From contig JAPEUQ010000005.1 of NCBI GenBank assembly GCA_027946365.1, positions 2,294,001 through 2,358,000 on the forward strand: a stretch of 64,000 nucleotides of DNA. Direction: 5' to 3'. This DNA comes from Kalmusia sp. IMI 367209. Its lineage: Eukaryota; Ascomycota; Dothideomycetes; Pleosporales; Didymosphaeriaceae. Position 1 is the stretch's first letter, and each line of letters begins with the position of its first letter. A program made the translations under genes and the position numbers. This document shows, in pieces, positions 1 to 12,044 of this stretch. The notes under the pieces are model-generated. The model did not search any database and was not told the origin of the DNA. It saw only the letters and a program-made list of their open reading frames with translations.

Positions 1-561
1 CATCCTCATGTCGTGCAGCGGCGAATGGAATTGTTGACCTCGGATATGTTAACACGCGCGCTTACTCTGGTGTCACGGGGCCAACATGAGCGAGCACACC
101 ACTTGCTGAAAGAGACGAGGAGTATATTGAAGGGTCTCGGAAAAGGTGGGCTACCTCCTCTACCACCGCCCGGTAACCGACGAAACGACCCACCAAGCGC
201 AACTGGCAGTACCGGTCAATCATCACCCGTTGACGGTAGCGATCGCCCCAGGACGCCATCGCCCCATGCAGAGAATCCTTTTACCCCAGCAGCCGGTATT
301 GACGCGACAACCATGCATGCACTCGACGCTGAATTGGAATCCAGCTTGGAATGGATAAACCACCCTGCCGTGTTCGGCCGGGACTCCCGCAAGGCTGTGC
401 TCCAAGCGATTGGCGTCATCTCATCACAACGTGCATACACTTTCCGGACACCATCCGAAGCCCTATGGGCAGATCGCATACTAGGTGTCAAACGTTTGTC
501 AGAACGGTCACGAGAGTGGCGCGAAGCCGGCGACGATCAACCGCTCATGGAAGAAAACTAG
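1..561 (+). CDS. C-terminal part of a VWA/Vwaint-type protein (5' end outside window)
   Basis: The frame is open from base 1 and stops with TAG at 559-561, so the gene begins left of the window; no start can be assigned. The visible 187 residues have a helical stretch (ALTLVSRGQHERAHHLLKET, then ILKGLGKG), a Pro/Ser-rich linker, and a C-terminal block with WINHPAVFGRDSRKAVLQA and ISSQRAYTFRTPSEALWA. I recall this arrangement from the C-termini of fungal von Willebrand A proteins with U-box/RING or Vwaint regions, which act in ubiquitin-linked signalling or trafficking. The VWA domain itself is not in the window, so the family call rests on recalled similarity of the tail. The ORF is protein-like and uninterrupted, so that it is a gene is well supported; its function is not. 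Confidence 0.6.
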   Translation, partial: HPHVVQRRMELLTSDMLTRALTLVSRGQHERAHHLLKETRSILKGLGKGGLPPLPPPGNRRNDPPSATGSTGQSSPVDGSDRPRTPSPHAENPFTPAAGIDATTMHALDAELESSLEWINHPAVFGRDSRKAVLQAIGVISSQRAYTFRTPSEALWADRILGVKRLSERSREWREAGDDQPLMEEN

Positions 562-3500
562 TTTCGTTCGATTTCCGCATCATCTACGCATTTCCCCTGT
601 ACCATACCCTTTCGGCAAGTAGCCATAACCTTTTGCACGTCCCTCCTTTTTGGGCCCCTTCTTGGATTACGCTTGATTACGGCGATTCGGCGATTATATA
701 TAACGGAGCTCTTTGATTATGTCTGTATTGCGGGATGTCTGAATTATGGGGGCCGGGTTTGGGGTCTGTATGCGTCACGGCGGTCTACCGATCCCGCCCT
801 TCCTTTTGTTTACGAATGATACCACCAGCGATATGCGACCTTTTCCTACTTGCGCAACTGGTCTGGAGAGACAAAGCCTGTCGAGTAGTTTTTTCCTTGG
901 GATGATACCAATGTTGTTCGCAGCGTCGCTCCTAGACAATTCTTAAATGAATCCCCTTGCCAACAATAAGTTCCACGCACATCGATCCACTTTGTCTTAC
1001 TCTATTTCTGCTAACGTTGACTTGATGCAGATGTGAGATGGGGCGACAGTCGCAAGGGTCATGCTGGCACTGCAGCAGTCGTCATCGAAGTCCGCCAGAA
1101 CACAGCTGCATCCATGCCACTTCATGCGCCACCATCATACACTATCCAAACCTTTCTGCAGCCTGCCGGTCTCACCGTTCAACGCTTCTCGTCACAAATT
1201 CCACACATCAAGATCATCCCGTCGGGACCTGCGTGTCCCTCAAGCCGCCCGCCACCGCCCCAGCCTCAGCCTCAGCCTCAGCCCTGGGCCCATTATCTCC
1301 ATCTACCCTGTTGCCCCAATTCAGGATACTCAGCTTCTAACGATCTCTAAACGATCTACGAGACCTTCCGTATCGGTCAGCCTCGTAGAGCGCACAACGC
1401 GAAACAATCTAAGCATCGCTCGAATCAAGTTCTATGCCGGTAGATGCAGTTCGCTGCAGCTCCCGGACCCCGGCCTTGTGCTTCGGCGATCAAAGAACCA
1501 CTCAGAAGATGCCTTTCGTCTCGCCATCTGCAACCCCATCTGCGGACCTGAGCCTCGCAATCTATACTGTGCAGGGACCCGTGGGTCCAAACGGCGGCCG
1601 CGTGCGCATTGCGTTATGTATGGCATAGCGTGGTGTGAGTGGACCGGTGATTTTCCGGCTTGATCCCTTCAGCGCCTGTTTGGGAAGTTTTGAGGAGCGA
1701 GTGGCGCTGGAGGTTGATGAGCATGTGGTCATAGGTATGGGTCGGACTTCAGTGTGTGAGTTGGTGTGGGTGCGAAAGCCCGTGTGATAGGTCAAGCAAG
1801 TCATACAGCACGATCTGAAGCTGTCGTACCTCGTGGCGCTGCCCCAGATACTGTCAAGGCAATGCTGGGGGGTGCATTGGAAGGATCCTTTCCAGAGTAC
1901 AGCATCATCCATATATCATCCTAGACGTATCGACTGCTGCAGCATAAGCACACAAAGGCCCCCAGCTGCTCGCGTCGCGCCGTACCGCCCGCAAATTCTA
2001 CACTCCAAGGTCAGACGATGGTCTGACCAATGACAATTTTTGAGCGTAGGGTGTGGTTCGCGGAGATGGGTTGCGGGTGTGGCGGCGGGAAGTGCGGAGA
2101 GAGAACGGGTCTGTGGGTTAGATTCGTGCTGATTATGGATAGACTGGTGCTGATCTCATACGCGTTTTCCATCCACACAAGCCCCTCGCTCGACCTCTTG
2201 CTACTCGAATGCGAAAAATGATCGATAGGTGTCTTCTTGGCTACTGATCGTACACACATTGTCCGATGTTTGAAAACATGGATAGCTTCTAGAAAAGTGG
2301 GTGGCGGGTCCACGAAGCATCGTATTCGGAAGGCGCTTATCGTGGGACACATGGCCATGCGATGGTGTGCACCATCGTCATGGGTTCCTACACCGAGGGC
2401 GTGTTCTCACACACCTGTGCGAAGGGACGAAACGTGAAGTTTCTGCGTGACCTGCCAGTCGCTGCGCACTGTACCGCGTAGGACATCATCATGCATCGAT
2501 GCTGAACACCAATTTGGGTCAGACGCAGGGCGTTTCCCTCGACAAGCTCAACCCAATGGACAGTCCTTCTGCGGCCGTACAGCAGCGACGCAGGAACCGC
2601 CCTTGAGCTTAGCATGTACGGAGCGCATGTCGCCGTCTTACCACAAGAACGCGCAAAGACATATTGCGCACTGGACGCAACATCCCTCGTCTTTGATCTG
2701 CGAACATAGTCATTCTCGTGCGCAGGACTCCACCGTTAACGCTCATCGCTATCCCCGTCTCATGGTCATTGCGCTATACTCTGAATGGCGCAATCCCTCC
2801 TCCCCCGACAATACTCCTCTGCTATAATACAGCGGCTGGGATATCATCTATCGAAGCAGAAAGATGCATCTCGAAGCGCGTAAAGAACGAAGGATCGCAT
2901 GCATCGAGAGGCGCCGTTGGTGGCAGCGTCCCCAGTCCGTCTCGAAGCCTTGCGAAGGATTGACCAGGGTCTATCTCACCAGCCACAGCATGGGCAGAGG
3001 TTGCTATTACGGTGTAATATGTGGTATCGAAGGAGCGGACATCGCTTCGTCTCAGGTGAGGCCAGGGGGCCGGGAAAAGTAAAAACGGCCTGCGGGCGTC
3101 TGAGCGTTGTGAGCGAGCGTTACGTTCGATGGGGTACTACGGGAAGGCCGTTCGCTGACCGTTGCGGGATGTCGTTGGGCCTCTACTATGTTTAGACGCA
3201 CATGACGGAGCCTTCGTACAACCTTCATATACCTCTTCTTGCTTTTCTTCCAGGTTTCAACCCGTTCCTGAGACGACTTCTCACTCCCGATTGTGGGACG
3301 CCTTCGCTCCCGCGCTCGCTCTTCTTTCGGCGATGTCCCACCCAACACACTGGCACCAGCACCCAACTATCGAAGATCCTCAAGGCTGAGATCCTGTTGA
3401 AGCTAGCTGGGACGCAACGCGCTCTTTCCAGTCAATAATCCAGACCTGTGCACAGCGTGCATGACAAGCCATCGAGACCCAACGATGGTACGATATATTC

Positions 3501-4718
3501 ATAACTTTGCCCCACCGTACCTTGCAACATCTTCACAAACGCGCGAGCGACGCGTCCTAGTCGTGATCGCCTTCTCCATCATTCCCCACTGAATGTGATA
3601 GCTCAGCGTACCTAGTCAATAAACAGATGTGATGAGATGATCGGTGTCGCGTTCTTTGCACCCGAGACCCGCCCGTCTCGTCCCATCCCACTCCCGTCTC
3701 CAAACGAGCGCTGATCACCACGCGCTCGCCCTTTGTACTCTTCCCGATCCATCCCGTCAGCACGCCAGCCTATCCCCATTCTCCAGAACAAGCACACCAC
3801 CGTCCCGTCACGCTCGCCTGCATGACGCTCTAAAGCTCCTTTTCACCGACCGACCGCCCGTCCGCCTCGGCGCCGGGCCCCATTCCGCGCCCGCAAAACG
3901 GCATGCTGCCTCCTCACCAATGTGACGAGCAGGGTCTGCGTGCAGCATGTCGCAGATGTAGATGCAGATGCCCATGCGATGGGCAGGCAGAATAAAAGCT
4001 CCGCGGCCCTTTTATTATCGGCGAGAAAGCGGGCAACCAGTCGTGTGCATTCCTGGGTGCGAAATGTGTCGCACTATGGCCGTTTGACAGGCGGGCTTGG
4101 TGAGATGAGATTGGGACGGGAGCCCAGGCCTGCCGTTCGCAGTCGTTGTTGGCCAGCACGGTTAACTGCCGTATGGATGGAAAAGGGAGGATGCGCTGCG
4201 TACATAAGCGAGGTTCCGATGACACGCAGCTGGTTTTTGCGGAGCATGAGACGCGAGCTCCAAGAAGGCGTCGTGTCTTTACTTTTTCCTGGACGACGTC
4301 CCGCGTTTGTTCGCTTGCTTACCTGTCTGGTGGAGAGGTTGCATGATGTGTCTTACTTAGGTAGCTTAGTTCGCTGCTTGTAGACTTGGATGCACTAGTG
4401 TTATGGATGCGAACGCGAACGCGGTAGACGCGACTGAGTCGGTCCGACAATGTGAGAGCTCAAGGCTGTCGGGAATCGTTGCCTGAATTGGTGTCTGGCA
4501 TACAATGTAGCATTGGTTGCATTGAAGTCTGCCTAAGCTGTCGACTGAGTGGGATGGGTGTCTAATTCTAAGTTGGGCTATGTCTATGTGGGGAAGAGTC
4601 ATTACGCGTTCATTCGTGGTTATCGTATGCCAGTGAAACTGTGGCATGCGATTATAATACAAATAATGATATACAACGGATGCCTACTTCCTCTTCGATA
4701 CCGAATGCAACGCATGTA
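562..4718. other. gene-poor stretch
   Basis: Only short ORFs without recognisable domains or convincing splice joins are seen on either strand over 4.1 kb. It holds one short hexamer repeat at 1261-1284. The left end presumably includes the 3' UTR of the VWA gene, and the right end lies downstream of OMA1. Confidence 0.5.
1261..1284. repeat. hexamer tandem repeat (CAGCCT)x4
   Basis: Four perfect head-to-tail copies of CAGCCT lie in non-coding sequence. This is a small microsatellite-like run with no visible function. Confidence 0.8.
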
Positions 4719-6098
4719 TCATCGCCAGAACTGATTGAATTGTTTCGCTATCGCCAGGTCAGCTAATAGGACACCTCCCTTATGCATAGCCCACTTACCG
4801 TAGTTCGCGGTTGCATGGCAATCCGATATCTCCGCCTGCTCGTAAGCTTTGGGTAACCATTCACGGATCTTCTCTTCCCGATTGTGATGCGAAGGGTGCG
4901 TTGAAAGTATCTCAGGTGGACCCGATCTTCCAGACGTCTCCATTCTGTTCCAGAACTCCATTGCTGCTTCGGGCCGATAACATGCTTTAGCCATCATTAT
5001 GAGGCCGATTTGATCAGCTTCGGCCTGGTGAACATTAGTGGATGAGTAGATTGGGAACGAGAAAGAATGGACATACCTCCTGTTTCCGACCCGCAGGCCA
5101 TGAGAGGAATAAATTAAGCAGCATACTACTAGAATAGAGAGATAGATCGAAACTAAGGAGGGCAATCATGCCGAGGAGGACTAGCGGTGCTTGACTTAAC
5201 CTTTCACTGCACCTCGTCAGTTTTCGAAAAGCATCTAGGTATGAAACTTACGCGGTGTGGTGCGCAACAACATGCGCAATTTCATGCCCGAGCACCGCAG
5301 CAATACCGTTTTCATCCTCACACAATGGTAGTATACCCGTGAAGACGAACACCTTCCCACTAGCACACCATCAGCACTGTCTTGTATCCACGAACGCAAC
5401 GCCTCTTACCCTGGCGCCACAAAAGCATTCTCCTCAGGGCTATCGATGACATGAATCTCCCAATTCACATCGTGTAGCCCCGCGGCCGTTGCAAGCGGTA
5501 TTAACCGCTCAAGCACCTTCTTCACTTTCCTCACGCGCGGGTCCCAGTCCGGCAGTATCCGTCCTTTGTATTCTTGTTGTACTTCATTGACCGTTGCGGC
5601 ACACCCAATTTGGCTTCGATGGCAGGGTTGATAATGTTGAAGCGGCGACGACCCGAGATCTATGCAATCGTTAATATAATAAATCTTACACGGACCTTGG
5701 AACGGAGCTCGTACCGGCACCTCCTCCAAATTCCACACGTAGAAACCTCCAGCACCCAGACTGATTAGCCCAACATCTCGGTAGAAAGTCGGGCGCGCAG
5801 CCCATCTCATGAATAGGTTTGAGGCGAATTGGAAGCGGGTGTACTGCGGGCGTCGGCCGCCGAAGCGTACTTGTCGGTATGCGCGGGATTGTGCATGGTT
5901 CTGAGACGGTCGGAAAGGAGCTTGGAAGGCTCGCAAGGAGGGTCGAAAGGAGGCTTGAAAGGCTCTGAAGCCTGGTCGGAACATGTTCGGCTGGCGGAAC
6001 GCCTGCGGTCGCGGAAGCAAGGGCTGTTGTGGTGTTGTATGACGCACGACGCGTGAGCGCCGCGGGGAAAGCCAAGCCTGGCATGCCGAACGGCGCAT
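4719..6098 (-). CDS. OMA1: OMA1-like mitochondrial M48 metalloprotease
   Basis: OMA1 is a stress-activated zinc protease of the inner mitochondrial membrane that degrades or processes membrane proteins. Exons by hand: 6098-5715, 5659-5410, 5359-5252, 5206-5077, 5024-4799 and 4747-4719, with introns of 45-55 nt. The N-terminus is Arg-rich and lacks acidic residues, as in a mitochondrial presequence, and a hydrophobic segment (VGLISLGAGGFYVW) follows. Next come RRRFNIINPAIEAKLG, ILPDWDPRV, VIDSPEENAFVAPGGKVFVF, the zinc-binding helix LGHEIAHVVAHH (HExxH) and the third-ligand region EADQIGLIMMAKACY. The order matches the family. The exons total 1127 nt: between EAKLG and NEVQQEYKG the frame slips at the CCC run 5604-5606, and one more base gives 375 aa. 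I read this as a probable consensus error. The start could lie elsewhere, but this Met fits the presequence. Confidence 0.88.
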
Positions 6099-7356
6099 TC
6101 CACTTCTTTCTTCATCGTGAAAACGGATCTACCATCACCATGGAGGGCTTTAGGAAGTGCACTCACTATTTCAAAACCTTTCATAGCCTAGGTAATTGTC
6201 ACGTCTTTTAAAGGGCCTCAATATCTTCTTTAAGCGCAAAAAGCAGCTACACCCAGTCGATCCTGCACGCAAGAACAACCACGACTCTCGCCCAGTCACT
6301 TTTCGAACTCGTTGCGATAAAGTTTTCCATGTGCATCTAAAGTTATCATTCTAGTCATTCTGTTCAACAAGTTCAAACGTGATATGCCGTTCAAAGCCTA
6401 CAGAGACGTTTTACTCCGAATCATGCCAGGATACACGATATGTAAGAAGACTCTCCTGCCACTTCAACCCTACGAGTAGTGCCAGGAGTGTCATACTAGT
6501 CATCATAATAGCTGAAGTCGCATAATGATCAAGCGTGGAATGATGTCGGACGACCATGCCATCAGTGTGTTTCATAATGGACAGCAAGAATGGTGACTTC
6601 TGCGTTTGTATTTTCAGCTTTGCGACGAGAATTGAACAAGATTGAGAAAAAGGATTAATCAATGCCCCAGGTATTCTGTAATTCTCACCGCTTACGATGG
6701 TTAAGTGCCTTTGGTACTCAATCCGAATTGCCACGTCCTCGCGACTGCCCAACGATAACACAAATACAAGCCTAGAACAACTCAGAGAATTTTACGAAGT
6801 CTCGGCTACTCCGTAGGAGATTATCAACACGAGCCTCATGTTACTATTATCAGTCCCGGAATCTCCCCAGCATCCCAAAACCGCAGGTCCGCCATCCTTC
6901 CACCACCGCCCGCCAGATCTCGCCTTCGCACAAACCAACATCCCCATATCCCATATTATCTCACAGCTAATAATAGCCTGTCATATTCCAACGGCGCACT
7001 TACATAAATGTAACAAGTGGCGTGGAACCCGGGTCACTAACACGCTAATATGGCTAAATGCGGCACGCAAAGGCTCTCGACCAAACCGTCCACCTTCGCG
7101 TTAATAAAAAGTATAGCGACGTCAGAGTGGTATACGGTGGCAAAAAAACATGTTCGGCGATCCTAAAGCCATAAGAGGATTCTGGAAGGGGCGATGGAGA
7201 AGAAGGACGTGTATATAAGAGGGGTGGACCCTGCGATCATCATCGCGTTATTGCTACACAGTACCTGCGACTTAGCTGATTACAAGTCACTATACTACCT
7301 TCTCGGTACCAAAGTTTCCTCAATTCAACACCTTTTGGAAGGAACCCTAAGTCGCT
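6099..7356. other. intergenic region
   Basis: This is the divergent region between OMA1 (minus) and the DUF4360 gene (plus). A 116-codon minus-strand ORF (6411-6761) has one hydrophobic stretch but no recognisable family, and I do not call it. A TATA-like site lies at 7212-7219. Confidence 0.5.
7212..7219 (+). promoter_or_regulatory. TATA box candidate for the DUF4360 gene
   Basis: TATATAAG lies about 140 bp upstream of the ATG at 7357, a plausible distance if the 5' leader is about 100 nt. It is the only strong TATA-like site near that start. Confidence 0.45.
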
Positions 7357-7974
7357 ATGCGCGCCACTCTCTTCTTTGTCGCCGCTCCGGCACTTGTCCT
7401 TGCCGCGCCCGAAACAGCTCCCAAGATCACATCGCTGAAGTTCTCTGGCACGGGGTGTCCGAATAATTCTGGTTCTGTCAAGGCTGTCTACGGCGAGCTA
7501 GGCGACGCCCCAGCTTTCACATTCAGCCAACTTAAGGGCGCGGATACGGATAACTGCGAACTACACGTTCAGTCCAGCGGTGGGTCACCAGGATGGCAGG
7601 TCGCTGTCAAGGAGGTTACGGTCCAGGGGGGAATGTGCAGTTGTCTTCGGGAAGCCAACTGGATGCGATCACGCAAGCGTTTTGGAGCGACCATGCGGCT
7701 GACACAGTAAGTCCCTCTTTTCGTCACGAATTTCAATCAATTGTTAACATAGAAACAGAGCGTACTGAAAGGAAGCGTTACGTGTGCGGGCCCAGATATC
7801 AAAGACTACGTCACTGTACGGGCAAGCACGAACGACCTCAAGTGGTCAAAGTGCACGGGAGCGGATGGCAATCCGGGAATCTTGAACGTCAATGTGCGAC
7901 CCGTTGTGCAGGGCAACTCTGGAAATTATGACATCAGTCGGGCGATCTGGGGTCTGCAGTGGAGGAGGTGCTGA
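7357..7974 (+). CDS. secreted DUF4360-type protein, frame broken at a G6 run
   Basis: The N-terminus MRATLFFVAAPALVLAAPE is a clear signal peptide, so the product should be secreted. The body matches fungal DUF4360 proteins: ITSLKFSGTGCPNNSGSV, an NCELHV block, a second Cys block (GSVTCAGPDIKDYV) and the typical tail ILNVNVRPV...WGLQWRRC. Exons are 7357-7706 and 7759-7974, with a 52-nt intron (GTAAGT...CAG). In exon 1 the frame slips after VTVQG at the G6 run 7626-7631. The continuation NVQLSSGSQLDAITQAFWSD is in another frame and regains frame if the run is G7. With that base added the protein has 188 aa, the usual family size. No enzymatic function is known to me. I favour a consensus error over gene loss because everything else is intact. 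Confidence 0.8.
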
Positions 7975-8215
7975 GTCGTTTCCTTTGTAATATATTTTCA
8001 AAAGTGTAGAAATGGCGGCACTTTGCTCACTTTGTATATAATTTCGAATCAAGCATCTTCATTCTGATAGTGGGGTTTGACGCAGAGAGGTATCCGAGCA
8101 TAGTTTACAGATAGTAAACTAAACAAATCTAGTCCCCTCGAGACTGCCACAAATCGCACATGAAAAGGCAGTAACCAATGGTAAACATCATCATAGCCTC
8201 CACTGCTTGTCTCAA

Positions 8216-9248
8216 TCACTCGATATCCTCTGTGAATCCGAGATTATGTACATGTTTGGTGTAAGAGACCCACATCAGCTCTATATCATCTTGCTCGCCG
8301 GGCTCGTACTCTTGGAGCAGGAACTCTTGCACTTGCGTTTCGTACTCTTTCTGTTCATCCTTGCTAAGCTCGATCTTTTTCATGTTCTCTTCCTCATCCT
8401 CTGCAGGAAATACAAAAGCAAGCTCAGTTGAATCTACGCTTACCCTCGCCAGGTTTTCGAGAGACAGATACCGAAAGGCGAAGATCCAGACCATAGAACC
8501 CCACCCTAGCCCACCATTACTAGCAGAATAAGGCATCTTACCCCGAACACGAAGTTGCAACTCCTTGAGCGCAGGGAAATGTGGTTGTGGGGGAGTGCAT
8601 CGTTCCGCGCGGAAGATACAGCTGTCTCAAGGCTAAGTTCCATACATGTGTTTCCAGACTGCGAGGACAAATTGTTATTTCCAGCCTCGTCAGATTCGCT
8701 CTCTTCGCTCTCCCCGGGTCCTCGGTCAATAGGACGCTGTCCAAGTCCGCAGGGTGGTTGAAAGCGATTACATTCTCCTTGCTTAGAATGTCTTTCGATT
8801 CGCTGCGCACTTGCTTACTGACTGAGAGAAGACTCATACGCGTTTCATCGTCGTGTCCGTCATCAGGATCCCGGTATTCCTCCGCACATACACACCACGG
8901 TTCAAGCGGTTGATCCCTTTTACGGTTTAGAGACCTTAGCACGTGGCGACAGGCGCACCAGCGCCACCAATATCCAGGTGGTGTCTCCTCAGTGATAAGG
9001 TTGGGAGATGTGATGAAAAAAAATTGGTCGCCGAAGACGTAGCTGAAGATATTCAGGCGGATCTCCGCTGGGAGATCCATGAGTCTGAAGTAGGTACTGG
9101 ATCTATTCAGATAAAGTTCGCAAAAGTAATTGATTGAGTGTAGATGCATATACCTTTCATTCTCGTCACTGCTATGGCCTTGGAGCGTGCGTGTTGCCAA
9201 TGTGGAAGGCTCAGATACGGAATGCTTTGTGCTTTGGTGTTCCTCCAT
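8216..9248 (-). CDS. F-box/2EXR-like protein, frame broken at a G5 run
   Basis: Exons are 9248-9154 and 9102-8216, with a 51-nt intron. After a polar N-terminus comes the F-box/2EXR-like signature LMDLPAEIRLNIFSYVFG, then an aromatic and Cys-rich loop (WWRWCACRHVL), and LLSVSKQVRSESKDIL, the usual second helix of these fungal substrate-receptor-like proteins. An acidic tail (EDEEENMKKIELSKDEQKE) ends the protein. The frame slips near 8589-8593 (five G on the plus strand). With one base fewer, FPALKELQLRV follows on and the frame stays open to the stop, giving 326 aa. F-box proteins usually recruit targets to SCF ubiquitin ligases, but for this large fungal group the role is rarely known. I infer one gene with a probable consensus error. 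Confidence 0.7.
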
Positions 9249-9915
9249 TTCTTTTAACTACCACGAATCACTCTTAGAGTGGTTGTATCAGCAACAAAAT
9301 ATTCTGCTCTAGCAAGGGTTTTTCTTTGCCTGTAACATTACAACTGTTGTCCTATATAATAATTCGAGTGAAGGAGGTCATGAATGCACAGGTAGTTTGA
9401 GGTGCTAGGGTATCTGATAGAAAGGCTTGGTGGGATGGTGTGGATTGTGTGGGTAACAGATAATCATTAAAATCGGCTAGCGCCTGCCCCACGTGTCTAT
9501 TTTAGTAAATAGGCTCAACAACGTCTACGACAGCTACGAAGGAGAAGTTTGTGATGTCTTTCCATACACCATGTTCATATCCTGTGGACTGTTGGAAACG
9601 TTGCTAGGTTCAACACAATGAAGACTCTAAACACCACGATCGGCATACATTGCGAGCTAACTCGAAAGCTTTGCGACTATACGATCCACCCCCAATTCAG
9701 AAATTCGCTATCCGAAGCCACCTCTCAGAAGTCTGCTTAAAAAGCCCAATCCCCCGGCGTTGCAGGATCGCAGAATCGTAATAATCACCATCGGTTACTG
9801 TTTATCGAACGTCTTGAGCATGTGCTACTCAAAACATCCATTAATCTACTAACAAAGCCTAGCTTCATAAACTTGGGTATAACCTGAACAGTATTCCTCC
9901 CGACTAACCATCTGC
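9249..9915. other. intergenic region
   Basis: Nothing supportable is seen. It lies between the start of the F-box-like gene and the 3' end of the next minus-strand gene. Confidence 0.5.
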
Positions 9916-10935
9916 TCAAACACGACCTGTGGGTGACGTCGCCTGCAACTCCTGCCTCTGTGACATTCCATCCAACTCTTGCGGCTCCGCAACACGTCCT
10001 TGGCCAGCTGGCGGGGCTCCAGCTTGATGAGCATAGTAGTTCCCATGTTTGACCTCATTACCATACGCTCCTGCCACATGCTCATAAGCCGGCGCCTGCA
10101 TCTCGTTCTGCTGCTTCCTTCTCTTCAACAGCCACCACCCCAGCCCAACGACGAGAGCTACACCAGCAGCAGCGCCGATGCCTATTCCTGCGCCTGCTCC
10201 CGCAGATAATCCTTTTGAATCTGATTGTTCGGATGTGCTTGTATTCGTCGGTGTGGATGACGGCGGTGCCGTTATGGAGGAGCTCGGTAATTCGGTTGCG
10301 GAGTCTGTGGAGGATGACACGGAGGAACTGCTGGTAGCCGCGAGGAGTGCTTTGCTATCGACTGTCCACCACGTTGGGGACTGCGTCGCCGATGCCTTTG
10401 AGGGATCCTTCACTTCGCCAGTCTCGGGGTCAACGAAGTATGTATTGCTCTCGTCATCGCAGCAACTTTCTTCGACTGCGCCGCAGCAGAAGACGTTTTT
10501 GCCGCAGTCGACGAGGAGCGTGCCCGTTGAATCAAAACCTGTCCGAAGAACGTCAGTGTCACTGACAGCCTAGATAAGTGTAGTGTAAATGAAGCCTACC
10601 TGGACATAACATCGAACAATTCCTCCAATTAGGGTCGGCGCAATATTGTCTGGTCGTATGGCCATTGCTATCGAAGCATAACAGATTGCTCCCGCACTTA
10701 TCGCCTTGAAAACAGCAATTGTTCGTCCCGTTCCCACACGACACCAGCTCATAATCTTTCGTATAGGCCTGCGAGTTTTTCGCTAGGATACCTATACACC
10801 AGTTAGCTCTATCACATGAGCGCATTATCTCCTCATGTAACCTCACGTACCGTCGTGCGCATAGCAGTCAGCCCGAACCCAGCCAACCCAAAGCCCAGCC
10901 AGCAACACCTGTACAACTGTGGATGTTCGCCGCAT
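9916..10935 (-). CDS. Cys-rich single-pass surface glycoprotein, Mid2/Wsc-like architecture
   Basis: Exons are 10935-10851, 10791-10600 and 10538-9916 (introns 59 and 61 nt), giving 299 aa. The first exon encodes a signal peptide (MRRTSTVVQVLLAGLWVGW) followed by DCYAHDG. The next block is Cys-rich: SCGNGTNNCCFQGDKC, YCADPNWRNCSMLCPG, DCGKNVFCCGAVEESCC. Then come a Ser/Thr-rich linker, a transmembrane segment (IGIGAAAGVALVVGLGWWLL) with a KRRKQQ stop-transfer signal, and a short cytosolic tail. This layout is common in ascomycete cell-wall sensor-like proteins, but I know no assigned function for this subfamily. It resembles in design the protein at 22021-22839, which ends in a GPI signal instead. 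Confidence 0.8.
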
Positions 10936-12044
10936 GGTTATTTACGTATATAGGTGCTCGCACTACTCTCTAGCGTCTTCACAAAGAGAGGGGAAGGACC
11001 AGGGACGAGGAACGATACCCAGGCACGCGCGTACGACGAACAAGCCAGCTCGAGCGAGCGAGTATGTACTCCGGGGCGCAAATGCTTTTGTTAAGTGACC
11101 ACCGGCCTGCGACTGGTGGCGCAGCGCGCAGACTTCCCGTCTCGGGAGGCCTGACATGCCATACCCGAATATCAAGCTTCGGTTGGCGGATCCTAAGTCC
11201 CTAGTCGTATCATCTCGCTATGCTTCGGCCCCCAACGTAACATGCGAGGCGGTGTTAGGCTCTAGGCCTTTGTCCGCTCCAATGAGATGCTCGATTGCAA
11301 ATGTAGGCGTATGAATAGATAGATCCTGATAAGTTTTGTCAAGTTGTGTGTCGCGTGGGGGAGGGCTTTGCATGATCGAGTGTAGGTTGAAAGGGACTGC
11401 ATTGTTGCAAAGCTCAAACATGACCATCTGCAAATTAGTTATATTTGGATAGGCGTGGCATTAGCAAAATGCTTGTTCTTAGTCGTTCTTGGCCTTGGTG
11501 TGTAGCACCAGCCTCGTACGTCAACACTCGCCTTGCCCGCTCCCTCGAACACGTCGGTCATTGCAACATGGGATGGATAAACAACCTTCTTATGAAGTCC
11601 TCCCTGTTAGAGCTTCGCGCAAGCAAATGTTGAATCTGAAATTATCCTACAGGCCTCGCATTCCAGCTCCCCTTTTAGGATAGTCAAATGTCCAAGAGGC
11701 AGTTGGGGGCCTGAGGCATATCATTGGACAGCTCGCTTATCATAACGTCAATACGTTGCCTTAAAATGGGTTTGCCTTGCTGTGAAATTGGATATGAAAC
11801 TCTGTTGTCGCATGTAATTTTGCACGACTGACTCTTGACAGAAGAGACGTTCTTCCGAACTGGCAACCAAGCCACAACAGTCTTTCTGACATAAAAGGAA
11901 ATAGTTCCCATCGAGCAGCACGATATATGAACGCACATGGGTAAAGTTTCTCGCGCATGTTTTATTCAACGATTGTGTATCTTTACTCTATACGCACTAT
12001 GTCATTCTATCCATATTCCTACCTCCTCTCTAATATCAATTCAT
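10936..12044. other. intergenic region
   Basis: Only short ORFs are seen. A tRNA-A-box-like string near 11110 lacks a partner B box and was not called. Confidence 0.5.

Noticed and set aside
6411..6761. 116-codon minus-strand ORF
   Set aside because: One hydrophobic stretch only, no family, no splice partners and no promoter element.
11105..11170. tRNA-like A-box string (TGGCGCAGCGCG)
   Set aside because: No matching B box (GGTTCGA-type) at the right distance, and no cloverleaf with a seven-base anticodon loop.
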